Positions 50,375-62,895 of a stretch of 64,000 bases of DNA are shown piece after piece. The position numbers and the translations under genes were made by a program. The notes under the pieces are model-generated. The model made no database searches. It had not been told where the DNA came from and worked only from the letters and a program-made list of their open reading frames with translations. Location: contig NC_060886.1 in the NCBI RefSeq assembly GCF_014805685.1, forward strand, positions 15,192,608 through 15,256,607. Direction: 5' to 3'. The first letter of the stretch is position 1. The number at the start of each line of letters is the position of its first letter. Origin of the DNA: Silurus meridionalis (taxonomy: Eukaryota; Chordata; Actinopteri; Siluriformes; Siluridae).

Positions 50375-50581
50375 TGATTGGAGAACCCATCAGCCTGGAG
50401 TGGTATAACCCTCAAGGTGAGCGCATGGTGCCATCCCCACGAGTCGCTCTGCACAATGAGGGAGTGCGCTCCAGACTCACCCTCTACAACGCCAACATAG
50501 AGGACGCAGGTATCTACCGCTGCCAAGCCACTGACTCACAAGGACAGACACGAGAGGCCACAGTGGTCCTGGAGATTTACC
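50375..50581 (+). CDS. ncam2: ncam2 exon 3 (rest of Ig1)
   Basis: This 207-nt exon, phase 1 at both ends, completes Ig1. The translation begins [17 protein letters not shown], holding the Ig core tryptophan. It continues through [19 protein letters not shown] and [12 protein letters not shown], holding the second Ig1 cysteine in the typical D-x-G-x-Y-x-C motif, and ends [19 protein letters not shown] and GVRSRLT are NCAM2-like; NCAM1 has a different sequence here. The acceptor is gtgtgcag (AG at 50373-50374) and the donor is GT at 50582 (c|gtgagt). It joins exon 2 across a 1991-nt intron and exon 4 across a 4369-nt intron, both in frame. Confidence 0.95.
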
Positions 50582-53500
50582 GTGAGTTCACACACACACA
50601 AGCACTCACATATTCAGCTTTCTCTGATAGAAGAAAGAATAATACTACACTAACACCTACGCCTATATAAATTCCTACATTTTAGCTAAATTAATAGTTA
50701 TCTTCCAAAGCATGTTTGCTGCTAGACATGCAGAAATGCAGATGCCACTAACCCAATTCATATTCATACACACACACAGCTGATTTGAAAGATTTTTATT
50801 CAGTGCGATAATGAACACTGTTATTGCTTGGCAGAGAAAATGTGTCAGTTTGTTCAGGTAGTTTGGGTCATGCTAAAGAGAAACTTAATAAGAGACCAGG
50901 CTAAATCCTGGTTAAATCTTATGTGTGGGAGTACGGCAGGAGCTCTGTGACATGTCAGACTGGGCTTCAGTGGAAAAAAGATTTTTTTTATGCTGTCACA
51001 TACGCTCTATGCATGCAGAGTGGCCTAGTGAGGTGCAAGACTTCCTAGTGAGAAAGCTTTCAGAATAGTTTGCCCACATTCCCTTCTAGTGACAACATAA
51101 TAAAAGCATAAATAAATACCCATGCCAAGCGGATGCTAAATTTAATTGTATTGCTTTACTTGAACAATATGTGGCTTCACTAATGGCACTAATTGTAGAT
51201 ATCACAAATACAATAGACGTGTCAGCCACATTAGATGTTGTAATAAACATGTTGTAAAATTGAACATCTATTACTTAGGTACAGGCATGATTATTGAAGC
51301 ATTTACAAAGCCTCTCTTTCCAACTGCACACATTTTTAGAAGCAAAGCTGGATGCCTATGATACATGTGATGCACAGCTCATGCCATTTTTTTCTTCCCT
51401 TATATGAAGTATGACTTTATATAAGGCTTGATTCAATATCTACAAACACCTTAACCCATAACCAGTATTACCCTTACTTTTGTTTTCTCTTCTTTTCTCT
51501 CTAAATGAACATGTTTTTGATGTTGGAGCATTATTACCACACATCTAGGACCGGTATTAATAAAGCTGATGAGACTAGTGGAGTTTTGGAAAGCAGGATT
51601 TCATTTAGCGGTGTTAGAACACATTCCTGCAGACTCCTGACAAACTCAGTTTTAAATCCTTCAGTTTCTGAGTCATTTCTCAGATGTCAGTCACTTTTAA
51701 TTTTTTTTTCTTTCACCTTGCCACAATTTTATAGGTGGACTGTACTTGCAGGTCTCCTTGAATATGGGTCACGTTTGACTCCAGGCTGCCCTGAGAACAT
51801 TTTATCCACTGATAAATGACAGCTTTACTCTCACAAATCTATTGCCAGAGGCAGTTCTTAGCATTTTGGAGGTCTAGGCTCCATTTTTACCATTTGGACC
51901 TACAACCTGATGCACATATATATTTTTATGACAGCAAGGATATTTGTTTCTACTTTGCTGGCATTTTAAACACTTTATGATAAGACCTGACATGTTTCAT
52001 TACATGCACACTGTGGTAATTTCCCCCACTTACCATATACTTTAGGTTACTCTGTAGGTTTTCAGACTATACAAATAATCAAATGTTTAACTAAAACTAC
52101 CTACATGTAGTTCACACCTCTAGGTTTTCCACATTGTTTCGCACTAGAAGCATCTGCAATGGTGTGTTTTAATAGCCTTTAAAAATGCGTTTTAACAAAA
52201 GCATCACTGACATGATAATAGATAAATGAGAAGCACAACACTTTTCAGTTACTTCAGTGAACATTCCAACAGAGGTGCTATATTCAGCTCCTCATTAGAT
52301 CTAATATCAAGCAGTTAAATGTCTTATGTCAGAACTTCTCACATAACACCTTGAATAGTATCAACTGTAGGTCTAAATTCAAGTGTGCACAATTTAGCAC
52401 TGAGACCTCACACGTTTTATTTAACTCTAAATACAAATCTATATATTTTTCCATGCAGCATTATGTGTCATCCTCTAGCCTATTATCTCAATTTCTGACC
52501 AAATCATTTTTCTTGGTGCTTGGATATTTTTGGTTGTCTATTCTAAAGCCAGATGTGACACACTCATACCACGATGACATCAATACCATGTCACTGACAG
52601 TAGTTAGCTCTAAGAATAATCTAACATCCAAATAATGCATTTTTTTAGAGATGGACCCTTTCCTTTAACAGAGGGGCTGACAAATAAAACATTGAATTGT
52701 GTATTTTCAAAGAACAAGTCCTGCATACGGTACCTGATAAAATATCTAGGCATGTGGCATCTAAATGTATTGTTGTATGTGTAATTAAATCTAAGGAGCA
52801 GCACATATTTCACCCTCTGTCAAATAAAGCAATGCAGTAAACATTGCCTTTTAAACAAAAAAAATATTTAAACCATAAGAAATATTACTACATTTAACCC
52901 ATAAAATCTTTCTATTGAGAAAACCTTAAACACTTTAAATGGTAAATTTCATTTGATGATGTTTGATAAAATGGCTCGTGTAAACCTAAATTAAATTCTT
53001 CCAGAAATTAAACAGCTGAGGCACATGACAAGTGCAGGGAGTGAGAAAGGATAAATGAAACAAAGAGGGGAAAAAAGAGACAAAGAAGTCGAGAGAAATG
53101 ACATGGTGAAGAAATGGGGACAGAAATGAGAAGCCATTATATGGAAGTCATGGCAGAATGACATTTTCTCAGTGGCTACAGAATGCTTTAAGCAAGATCA
53201 CTGTTATCCAGCTCAAATTTCCTGTACGTTTTTGTAAAATTGATGGCATCAAGGTAAATGTAGGTAAAGAGATGGTTAAATGGGAATGTGGAAGAAATGT
53301 GCAAAATTTAGAAACATTCAAAAGAAACATATTGGATTTAAAGGCATTTTGGAAAATATCTTAAAAGGAAGAGGAAGTCATCATGTTAAAGATTCCTTAT
53401 TTTAGTTGATCTTTATCAATCTTTAATGCGCATTACAAACAGAATGCTCTGAAACATCCAGAAATATTGTGTACGTTTCCTCTTTTATTTCTGCACTTTG

Positions 53501-54950
53501 GATTTTGTAACAGGCCTGGAATTTACTAAAAGCTCTTCAGGAAGATATATTTTGAGCAGAGGAAATGTGTAAACAGGTGTGATTCACAGATCAATACACA
53601 GAGCTGATGTGCTGACGTGGGACTGATGAAGTTTTTCATTCTCCTTAAGCATTTCCTTTTTTTGTTTGAGGGAAAGAAGCTGATATGTACTACGTTTTCC
53701 CACGCACACTGAGCGCTTCACTTGTTAGTGTGTGAAAAACTGATTTAATGGAATATCTCAACTAATTCTCACTTGTGTAACTGTGAATAATCATAGACAA
53801 TGTGCTAACTAGACTCAGTCATCTTTGCTGGAACTGTTCCAAAAACTGAAGTAGACATGTCTCCTGCTCTCATTTTCCTAGATTTTTTATTTATTAATGT
53901 GGATCAAAGTCAGGGATTGTGCAGATATAAAGGAGCCTGCATGCTTCTTTTCATGAACTCATTAAGATGAAATGTTTTAGTCTGTGCCTGGCAATGGACT
54001 CCTAGCTGTATTCTCGCCATTTTCAGTGTTCTTGGAAAAGGATCAAGACAAGTGGGTTTTATTGTGAATCCTCTTTAGAACTTGTAAAACTTATATGGTA
54101 ATGAACTATAGAGCACTAATCCAAGAGAATGGCAAATATGACTACATGAGGTGCAAAATTAATTATATTTTATATTTTTATGTATGTATGTATAAATAAA
54201 TACGCACATATTCAAGTGCAAAATATGCTTGTAATTTTCAGGTGCTCATTGAATTGGTGTGTGATCATTCAAGGGTGTGTGTTGGGTAGGGTCTTGATTT
54301 ATCCAAGTGGTTGTTATGGGTGGCACAGATTCACCTACACCATATGGTAGATGGCAGCAGGGTGAACAGTTCATGAGAGGGGTGTGTGGGTCATCCACAA
54401 TGTTGAAATACTTGAAGATGCAGCACTTGTGTAAGAAAGTCTAAGTGATGGGAAAAAAGAGACCACAATGATCTTCTTAGCTGTCCTTTCAATCCACAGT
54501 GCAGTTGCCAAGCCAAACATTGAAACAGCTGGTCAGAATGATATCTATAGTCTCACTGTAAAAGGATGGAAGTGGGGGTTTTTGGTTTTTGGTCTTCTAC
54601 AGAAAGTAAGGTTGCTCGTGGCTTTCTTCATCCCAGACAAGCAGATGGTGTTGGGGGCATGTGTAGCTTGTTTCACTGTCTTCACCTCTGCACCATTGCT
54701 GTGCAGTGGAGGGCAAACACTAGATGCCCACATGAAGTCAACAATCATCATATTTAACTTTTATATTTTTAGAGACATTATGGTATTAATGGGGTAGCTT
54801 CCAGCACAAGTTTGAAAGGACTAGCATAGACCTAAAGGACCTCCACAGACACCAGTCCAGCACATTTAACCATTTGTTATCCTTTCTAGTTTAAGAGCAC
54901 ATTTTATTCGGTTGAATTATCAGTGGTCTGTACTGTTTTTTTTGTTTTAG
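50582..54950 (+). other. ncam2 intron 3
   Basis: The intron is 4369 nt and phase 1. It is mostly AT-rich unique-looking sequence. A probable LINE 3' region occupies about 54260-54840. No open frame in it resembles an exon. Confidence 0.75.
54260..54840 (-). repeat. Probable LINE 3' region in ncam2 intron 3
   Basis: Blocks such as gccaagccaaacattgaaac agctggtcagaatgatatct atagtctcactgtaaaa and agacaagcagatggtgttgg resemble, in reverse orientation, the region after RT in fish CR1/L2-type LINEs (cagctggtcaggacactctctatagt type). The family and boundaries are uncertain. Confidence 0.4.
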
Positions 54951-55094
54951 AAAAACTAACTTTTAGGGAGGTGCCATCACCTCAGGAGTTCCGGCAGGGC
55001 GATGTGGCTGAGGTTGTGTGTGATGTCACCAGCTCCCCTGTACCTGTGGTGGCATGGTACTACAATAATATGGAGATCACTGAGGACACTGACA
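54951..55094 (+). CDS. ncam2: ncam2 exon 4 (first half of Ig2)
   Basis: This 144-nt phase 1-1 exon completes a split codon to give QKLTFREVPSPQEFRQGD, then VAEVVCDVTSSPVPVVAWYY and NNMEITEDTD. It contains the first Ig2 cysteine (EVVCDV) and the core tryptophan (VAWYY). PSPQEF.QG is the conserved Ig1-Ig2 linker region of NCAM proteins. The acceptor follows a long T tract ending tttgttttag (54950) and the donor is a strong gtgagt at 55095. Length and spacing match mammalian NCAM2 without gaps. Confidence 0.94.
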
Positions 55095-55459
55095 GTGAGT
55101 CCCTTTTTAATGGTTTGTTATGAGTGCTTTTTGCAAGGAGGAAAAAACCTTTAAGAGGAAAGAAAAATCTGCAATGGATTAATTATGTTTTCAAAGTTCA
55201 AAAAGTAATGTATTATAGAAAAAAGTCTCAAGATAATTTTCATTATTCTGCCATTAGGACTGACTCCAAATTCAAAGCAGACTATTTTTAGATTGTAAAA
55301 TTAAAGTGGTTTGATGGAAGGTTTTATCCTTGGATTTAGAAACTGTGCTATTGATATGACTGTATTGTAATCAAATGCTATTCTCAGCATTAAATAAAGC
55401 ACCTTTGATCTTTAAAATGTATTTATTTCTTTCATTAATTTGCATTGGATCCTTTTCAG

Positions 55460-55594
55460 AGTTTCAGCTTCTCCCAAACAACAACTTACAAGTTCAGAGA
55501 GTAACTAAAGCAGATGAGGGTGTGTACCGCTGTGAAGCCCGAGTGGAGGCCAGGGGTGAGATTGACTTCAGAGATATCATCCTGGTTGTCAACG
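55460..55594 (+). CDS. ncam2: ncam2 exon 5 (second half of Ig2)
   Basis: This 135-nt phase 1-1 exon reads (K)[20 protein letters not shown], then [18 protein letters not shown] and IILVVN. It carries the second Ig2 cysteine in the DEGVYRC motif. The run [11 protein letters not shown] is a strong NCAM2 signature. The acceptor is ccttttcag (AG 55458-55459) and the donor is g|gtgagt at 55595. The preceding intron is only 365 nt, the shortest in the observed part of the gene, so exons 4 and 5 lie close together. Confidence 0.95.
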
Positions 55595-57595
55595 GTGAGT
55601 TTTTCCATCACAGACAAAGTGCTATAATGGATGTGCAGTGAAAGCTCATAGTGATGCCTGGCAAAAAAATATGGTGTGCATAGAGCGCAAAAAGCAAAAA
55701 AGTCACAAAATTGTAGTTTTCTTTCAGGCTAAGTTATTGTCTGTGTGTGCAATTTCCAGTACTTTGGGCAATAGGCATACAATGCGCCATTACTTCTAAA
55801 AAATAGGTTTACAGCATGGTTAATATAATTGTAATTTCAGTTTCTGCATTCTATGCTATTACTCATTGCTGATTTTGCTTTCCTCTCTCAAAAAATGGCT
55901 CTGTGTAAAAGACCAAGACCTCCTAAATATCAGCCATCATAAAAACGATACTGGAGTTTTGGCTATAGATGAGCTGCAATGATATGGAGAGATTAACCAT
56001 GATATTTTATGTCTGATGTGATGAGGGTGAACATAGGCCAGAGTCTCTATAGCACCCTGCTGAAATCTCTCCCACTGATCTAATAAGGTTGCTCAATGAG
56101 GCATGGCTGATAATCTGGCAGACATGACAACACACATCAGAGGCTAACCTAAAACAAATGAAGCAACCGTACGTACAGCCACCACTGCACTCCGTGTAAA
56201 CATATTAGTGTGGCTGCTGTTGTGCGTATTAGACTGGCTGAATCAGTTTGAGACATAGGAATAATACTCAAAAAAAAAACACAAAGACTTTTCTGTTTTT
56301 ATGTATTCGCTTGATTTATGTTCTTTTAATATAAAAAATATATATTGTATTTTTTCCCTGTAACATGTACATGTAACTAAAGACACAAAACTGTAAAATT
56401 GCCTTTTTTTATGGCAAGCTGGTCAGTGCTTAATGACTAAAGTTGCTGAGCATTATAAGCTTCAGCCAGATGCTTCACTGACCTGGTTTGATGTCTTTAT
56501 GCCCAATTATGTCTCATATTAGCAGTACTGTTCCAGTTGGGTTCCTTCATCTGGGAATGAGATCAATTAGATTATAGCCTTTGGAAAATGGCTATTGATT
56601 GGCAAGAAAGTCAATTATAATCTGCTTGAACTTTGTTTCATTGCCTGACTAAACCCTGTGTAGAGTGTGTTTTATTTACATGTCTCAGCATTTCCTGTGT
56701 GTCTTTGTGGCATTATTCAATAGGAAAACTATTAAGTATTCTAAGTCGATATTTTAGTATAGACATGTTAGATTTCCTTAGGCCTTCCAAATTGTTCTAC
56801 TTTTTTACAAAACAAAAGCCTCTGGTTGCCAAGCTTCTTCAGAATACTTACCAACACTCTCAATGATGTGAATCATTGTATTGAACATACAAAAAACAAA
56901 ACATTAATAACCACAGTTTCTATTTTTATGCATCAAAAGTGAGGCAGTGATATATTCACGTGTGTAGACATGCTGCGAGGATATCCAATTAAGCACACTC
57001 CTCTCATTATCTGAAAGAAATGCACATCCAGTGATATACAAGTATACTTCATCTACATATTTCACATTTGTATTATAGCAATAATCAAGCAATAATAATC
57101 AGCTGACTAATGTAATTGACTAAAGCACTTTCTGTCTTCTTTGGAAGCTTGCAGGATTTTTCTTATGGCAGTATAATTTAACGGCAGTATTACAAAGCAA
57201 CCAATATCTGAAAAAAAATACACATGAAAGACACGGAAATATGCATGGAATGTGTGCCCAAGGTTTTATATAAATGATTCTTTTAAGTATTACATTTAGC
57301 AACAAAAAAAAAGAAAAAGAAATAGACTAGTTTGACCTACTTCCTGCATTCTCTGCTTCCCTTGGTACCATATGCCTTATGCGTTCTGATATATTTTTAT
57401 GGATGATAGTCAGTGTGACCCTTTAGTACATAGAATTTTAATAATTCGTCAATAAATTTGGAAGTCTGGTATTTATACAGTTAGGTTTGATTAATTATTT
57501 ACACAGTGCATTTGTATTGTAAAGTTAAAATATTTAAATGCATGTGTGTTTGTGTGTTTGTAATGGCATATCAACTGCCTGATTTACATTTAGTG

Positions 57596-57614
57596 TAAGT
57601 AAGTAAGTAAGTAG
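57596..57614. repeat. (GTAA)n microsatellite
   Basis: Four to five GTAA units. Confidence 0.9.
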
Positions 57615-57956
57615 TCTATTAGTATTGAAGTGGGGTGACACAAAAAGTGTACAAGCAGAGGACCAAATCTGTGTGCAGTGTTGCTTTGTTGTAAAGAAAG
57701 ATTTGATTATAAGAGTAATACTTGAACCATTGCTGTCAGCTAATCTGCAATCACTGCTCTTTGAAAGGGCCCCTGTCACAGAAATTCTCCTTATCATCCT
57801 GTAGCCTACCTTTCACAATTTCCTTCTAAACGCCTTCTCCACCACAATCATACATCACCAACTGATTGCATTTTCTATCACATAATAACTTTCAGGAAGA
57901 CTTGGTGGATTAATTTAGACAAGACTGGCAGAAGTTTGTGCATTTCTAAAGAATGA

Positions 57957-58051
57957 CCCATTATGTGTGTTCTGTTTAGTCAACAGGGTGTGCATTTTGG
58001 TGTCCCATTATGTGTGTTCTGTTTAGAAAATAGGGTGTGCATTTTTGGTGT
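57957..58051. repeat. Two-copy tandem duplication, 47/48 bp
   Basis: The unit beginning cccattatgtgtgttctgtt is repeated directly (57957-58003 and 58004-58051) with a few substitutions and one extra T. Confidence 0.93.
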
Positions 58052-58465
58052 CTAATAAAGGAGTAGAGGGATGTTTTCGTTGATCCGATCTGCTGCCAAG
58101 GCAGCCTGATACTGACCATGAATAAAACATTCTGTTAATTTAATCTTTTTACCCAAGCTCATACTCCATTAAATGATGTTACATGTTAAATGGAGCATAA
58201 TTCAAAATGACATCCATTTTAGATGGTAGAGTCCCAAACATTTGTCAACCAAAAACAGTAATGAATAATAAAACAAAGCAGGTAAGTATATGTTGACAAG
58301 TGACAGAATATGTTAAAAATTCTTGCTTTGCTAACAAAATACTAGTGTTAAAATAAAAGGTTAGAAAAATATTAAAAAAAAAATTTATTGTTCTCAATTA
58401 TGTGTTTGTTGTGCATAAACGTTTTTCTTATGCACCATATTCCATCTAAGATCTAATATTTGTAA

Positions 58466-58867
58466 TCTATATGGCCAAACATATGAAAACACCTAACCAC
58501 CATAAACATATTTAAGTTTTATACTATAAACCAATGCAACCGATTTTTATTTTTTTTGCAAAGGTTTGTGTGAAAGTACTTGAGTGGCCTGCACAGAGCC
58601 CTAACCGCAACCTCACTGAAACACCTTTGGGATGAACTGGAATGATTGCTGCACAACAGGGCTTCTCGCCCGACATCAGTGCCCAACCTTTAGTGCTCCT
58701 GTGAATGAATGAGCAAAAATCTGCACAGCCACGTTCCAAAATCTAGTGAAAAGCCTTCTCTCAGGAGTGCAGATTGTTATAAGGGCAAAAGGAAACTCAA
58801 TCTATAATGGGATGTTCACTAAACACACAGGGGTATGACCAGTCATGTGTCCAAACATCTTTGGTCA
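58466..58867 (+). mobile_element. Tc1-like non-autonomous element
   Basis: It starts atatggccaaacatatgaaa and ends gtccaaacatctttggtcac. The inside has gagtggcctgcacagagccc, aacacctttgggatgaactg and ttccaaaatctagtgaaaag in family order. The 5' third is shortened and replaced by an AT-rich stretch. It lies in ncam2 intron 5, sense orientation. Confidence 0.75.
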
Positions 58868-58871
58868 CAGC

Positions 58872-58915
58872 GAAAAGAAAAGAAAAGAAAAGAAAAGAAA
58901 AGAAAAGAAAAAGAA
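58872..58915. repeat. (AAAAG)n microsatellite
   Basis: About eight units, directly next to the right end of the Tc1-like element. Confidence 0.95.
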
Positions 58916-59484
58916 AACAAATCTTCTTACATTATTTTAAGGAGTACTTATGCACATACTGTATCACTGTGAATAATTGAATATGTGGCTAATTTATCAG
59001 AATGTCAATGTGGATTCTTTTAGGTCATTTGGCTAACCAACCACTTGACGTTTTGTCCTCCTCATTAACCTTTCACAATATAATAAACTGAACTGGATAG
59101 GAAATATTGATTTAAAGCTAGAAAGTGCTTTTGTTTATTTACTCAATCAGCGTTATTTTAAAGTGCAGTCAAGTCAAGGTTGATAATGCATGCATGGAAT
59201 ATGATGACTTAAAGCAGCGGTTTTACATGTGTATCTAGGTGTTAAACCAATACTGTCTTTAAAAAAAAAGTTTCATTTAATTTACTGGGATGGCAGGAGT
59301 TTTTATTAAAATAGTATAATAATTATTTTTACACAGTAACAACATTTTATATTATAACTTTAATGAGACATAAGGACACTACAATTACAAGATTTATTTT
59401 TAATAACAGATATTTACAGAGAAGTAATTTTTTTTTTTCAGAGTAACAGGTATATTTAATGGCAATCTGGGTCTTTCCCCACAG

Positions 59485-59602
59485 TTCCTCCAGTGCTGTC
59501 TGTTCCACAGCAGTCCTTCAATGCTACAGCAGACTATGGTGAATCTGTGACATTCACCTGCAGGGCTTACGGCTCTCCTGAACCTAATGTTACCTGGCAC
59601 AG
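59485..59602 (+). CDS. ncam2: ncam2 exon 6 (first half of Ig3)
   Basis: This 118-nt exon enters in phase 1 and leaves in phase 2. It reads (V)PPVLSVPQQSFNATADYG, then ESVTFTCRAYGSPEPNVTWH and the first two bases of an arginine codon. It has the first Ig3 cysteine (FTCRA), the core tryptophan (VTWH), and two N-glycosylation sequons, NAT and NVT. VPP at the exon start is the usual Ig2-Ig3 junction in NCAMs. The acceptor is ccccacag (AG 59483-59484). The donor ag|gtataa is weaker than the others in this gene. Confidence 0.93.
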
Positions 59603-60641
59603 GTATAATCCACTGCATCCTGACACACCTACAGTATTTATTACATCTGACACCCTAAAACCATAAACAGTGGTAATGTGCAGGAAATCCCACCTGTGTA
59701 AATCAGCTTATTTGCCTGGATTTTAGAATAAATGAGTGTGATGTTAAGAAACACTTAAATGTGCTGTTCTGTTACAAACAAAAATAAAGAGTTTCCAACT
59801 TAAAGATTTTGTGCCATAAAACATATTTTTCTCATAGGAGATAAGAGTTTTTGCCAGATGATCTGAGTAATCCGAGATAGAATTGGGTAGCAGGAAAAGG
59901 TCCATAATACACATTTGTATTTTGAATGCATACTTTTCACCTCTAATGTGTGGGTTTTGAGTGACAGGCGACCCAACATGTTAATTACAGGCCTTCAATC
60001 ACTGTAATTACGTCTACTGAGATTGGCAAGAGAAGAAGAAGAATCTGATTGGTGCCAAGAACTGGCGCATGCTGACCTTTTATGAATGAATCTAACCAAA
60101 CGCTAGGAGACACTGAGACAGCATTGGCAATTAAAGTACACCTGCTAAAACCTAAATTTCAATTGTATTTCAGGTAGACTTTATTTATATATTTGTAATC
60201 ATTATTAGAGTTAAATAAAATATGAGTAATTTGTTTGGGTTTTTTTTGCAGGGTTTTTTTTTCCAAAGGCTCTGACCTTATTATAACCATGACTGTACTT
60301 TAATTGTATGAACAAGACTAGTTCAGTTATATATCATACTACTCACAATGCAATCATCCTGCCCTATAGCATTAGCACAGTATTAATCCTGAATTTAATA
60401 GACTACTCAATTGCTAGTGCACACTTTTATCTAGAGAGCTTGATTTATATGTTTACGTTTCACAATGTGTAGAGAAATAACTGAATAAAACATGGCTATT
60501 TTGAAATGTAGTTTGCTTTGTTTGTGTTTTTGTGTTTGTTTTTTTTTTTACTTTATGCTATGTTATTGTTTGTGCTTTTGCATTCAGAGTAGTAATGTTT
60601 CTGTACCAGGCTAGACATGTTTGCCGTCTTATGTCTGGTAG
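59603..60641 (+). other. ncam2 intron 6
   Basis: The intron is 1039 nt and phase 2. No mobile element was recognised. Its last 54 nt form an open, in-frame extension of exon 7 if the upstream acceptor at 60586-60587 is used. Confidence 0.75.
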
Positions 60642-60802
60642 GAAGGGAGTTGAACTCCAAGAGTCAGAGAAGTATGTAATGCGAGCCCGCGGAACCACAC
60701 TCACTATTCACAACATTAAGCAGGACGACGGTGGCTCCTACACCTGCAAGGCCTCCAACAAGGCTGGCGATGTGCAGCGGGAAATTTTCCTCAAAGTTTT
60801 CG
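60642..60802 (+). CDS. ncam2: ncam2 exon 7 (second half of Ig3)
   Basis: This 161-nt exon enters in phase 2 and leaves in phase 1. Joined to exon 6 it gives WHRKGVELQESEKYVMRARG, then TTLTIHNIKQDDGG, SYTCKASNKAGDVQ and REIFLKVF, with the second Ig3 cysteine in the DDGGSYTC motif. This start, with AG at 60640-60641, gives exactly the residue spacing of mammalian NCAM2 between the Ig3 tryptophan and EKY. Its pyrimidine tract is poor, however. A much stronger acceptor (tgcttttgcattcag, AG at 60586-60587) lies 54 nt upstream and is also in frame. The donor is g|gtaagg at 60803. Confidence 0.9.
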
Positions 60803-62895
60803 GTAAGGACTGTTTTTGGTACACGTGCAAAAAAATATTTATGACGATATAATAGGGCAATACAATCTTTTAAACATATCAATCCATATTTTTTTCTAAA
60901 TTGAATTTTTTTTATGTCAAGTTTATCATAAGTAATATTATAAGTCAGGATGTAAAAAGAGTGGCACCAAATATAACCATTCTTACCAATTAAGGTACAT
61001 ATAATTAGTAGAGCGTAACATTTACATTTGTTGTATTTGGCAGATGTTGTTACCCAGAGCTACTTGCAATTAGCTAATGCCCAGCAGTGGCAGATTGATG
61101 TTTCTAGGATTTGAGCTTACAACCTTCCTATCAAAAGTCTACCATCTTAACCACTGAGCTAACAATTTCCACACTATTAAAATAAAGTGATGATAGATCA
61201 AAACTGATAGATCAAAACAGTCACTCAGACACTCAATTTGCATGATATATATTAAGGAGAGAATACTACATGATCAAGACATGTATGTTCATGTCTGCTT
61301 TCATTTGTCTGTGTAATAAATGTACTCCTGTTTATTTATATATTCACCTTAGACAAATATCATTTTCTTTTTCATTTTTTTTTCATATTGTTATGTTGTG
61401 GTCTGCCAAGACAAATGAGATAAGTATAAATGTAATTTTTCATGTTGCTTAAAATCGTTTTATTCACAGCAAATTTTGCACCTACTTGGGGCTTGATGTA
61501 AATCTTTAAAGTTATAACTTCAGGCTATATTTGAACTATGCCATTTTGTACATCTCTTCCTTTTATAGCAGTTGTTAGACTTGAATATACTGGCGATTTA
61601 CATTCAAATCAAATTACAATAAAGCTTGTGCTCAGCTGGTACACATGGCTATACATCTGCTTGTGTAGTTAAATATGTTACATAACGTGTATATGTGTAT
61701 ATAACACAACGCAGGTAATATAAAAATATTGCTGCGTCCATAGACGTTATATATTCTTAATAGAGAAGAGACAATTCTGCTGAGCAGGAGGACTTTTTTT
61801 TATTCTTTTTTTTGTCATCATCCTACCACATTCAGCCTTCCAGTTTTCCTTCCATAAACAGGTTCTTAAAATAATTTAAGAAAATAGGTGATGCACTCTT
61901 TATGGCCAAGAATTTCAATTTAGGTTTTCATGAAGCTGCCAGCATCCTCTCAGATTATTCAGATAGCAGCTTGTCAGTTCATGTAAATTTATGGAGATTT
62001 ATTCTGTAGTCATCAAAATCCTTTCGATGTGCAAGCAAAGGACATTCTTCGACATTCTTCAGATAGTTCATTTCAATGATGCCTATTTATTGCATGGGAG
62101 CTTAGTTAGCAAAGGGTGATGGGAAACGTAGTTTTAACTTAACATTTATCTTATTTGTTTTATTTCTTCATACTAATAAGACCTATTTCTCAATTTAATA
62201 ATGTGCATATGAAAGTCTTAGGTTTGAAATCCCTTGACATGCTGTAATAGTCTCATAGGACTGCAAGTTTGAAAGTTATCATTTATTCTCTGTACTGAGT
62301 ACTGTCAAACATTAGACACCAGCCATTTATTTTTCTGATCTGATCATATAATTAGTTTTGCACACTAATGAACAATGTCTAAACTGAAAACACAGTTTCT
62401 CTGATTTATCTTTGTACTGTCAAGAGCAAGATTTCGTTGTTGGAGTAATTTATTTTGAACATATCAGGAGACATATCAAAAACAGAACCGCCCCATGGGA
62501 CTGTTTCATGTGTATTGATGCAATCTCAGGGGCTATAAATATAAATATTTTATGATAATAATAGTGATCTGTTAAAGAAAGCCTGTTATGTTTGTTTAAG
62601 GTAAATGCTGCAATGCAGTTTTGCTCACTTTGAGCAGGAAAGTGTTAATCTCCTAATCAACAATCCCACAAAAAAGCATCATCATCTAAGCATAAGTAAT
62701 TGTGTTTGTATGTGTGTGTATTCAAGCATGTGTGGTGCCTCCAGAACGGTTGACAGCCAACTGTCTATATTATTAATAGTACAATACATTAAACATTTCA
62801 AAACATTTCCATGGCTTATTCTTGTTTAAATCACGTGTTTTACTGTATACTTCATATAACTATATTATGGGTGGTCTGTTTTACTCTGCTTGTAG
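60803..62895 (+). other. ncam2 intron 7
   Basis: The intron is 2093 nt and phase 1. It contains one tRNA-type SINE in reverse orientation (61015-61170). A 12-nt direct repeat, gacattcttc with flanking ag/ga bases, is doubled at about 62041-62062. Nothing else was recognised. Confidence 0.75.
61015..61170 (-). repeat. tRNA-type SINE
   Basis: On the minus strand it starts with gttagctcagtggttaagat (A-box-like) and a B-box-like gctcaaatcct. The body is ctgccactgctgggcattag and the 3' part is tctgccaaatacaacaaatg taaatgt, typical of a fish tRNA-derived SINE family (gtctgccaaatgccgtaaatg type). It sits in ncam2 intron 7. Confidence 0.75.

Larger units (their letters stand above)
55595..59484 (+). 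other. ncam2 intron 5
   Basis: The intron is 3890 nt and phase 1. It contains a 47/48-bp tandem duplication (57957-58051), a (GTAA)n run (57596-57614), a Tc1-like non-autonomous copy (58466-58867) and an (AAAAG)n array (58872-58915). The remainder is AT-rich with nothing recognised. Confidence 0.75.

Noticed and set aside
60610..60641. Another acceptor for ncam2 exon 7 at ctgtaccag
   Set aside because: Use of this AG would shift the frame relative to the conserved Ig3 sequence.
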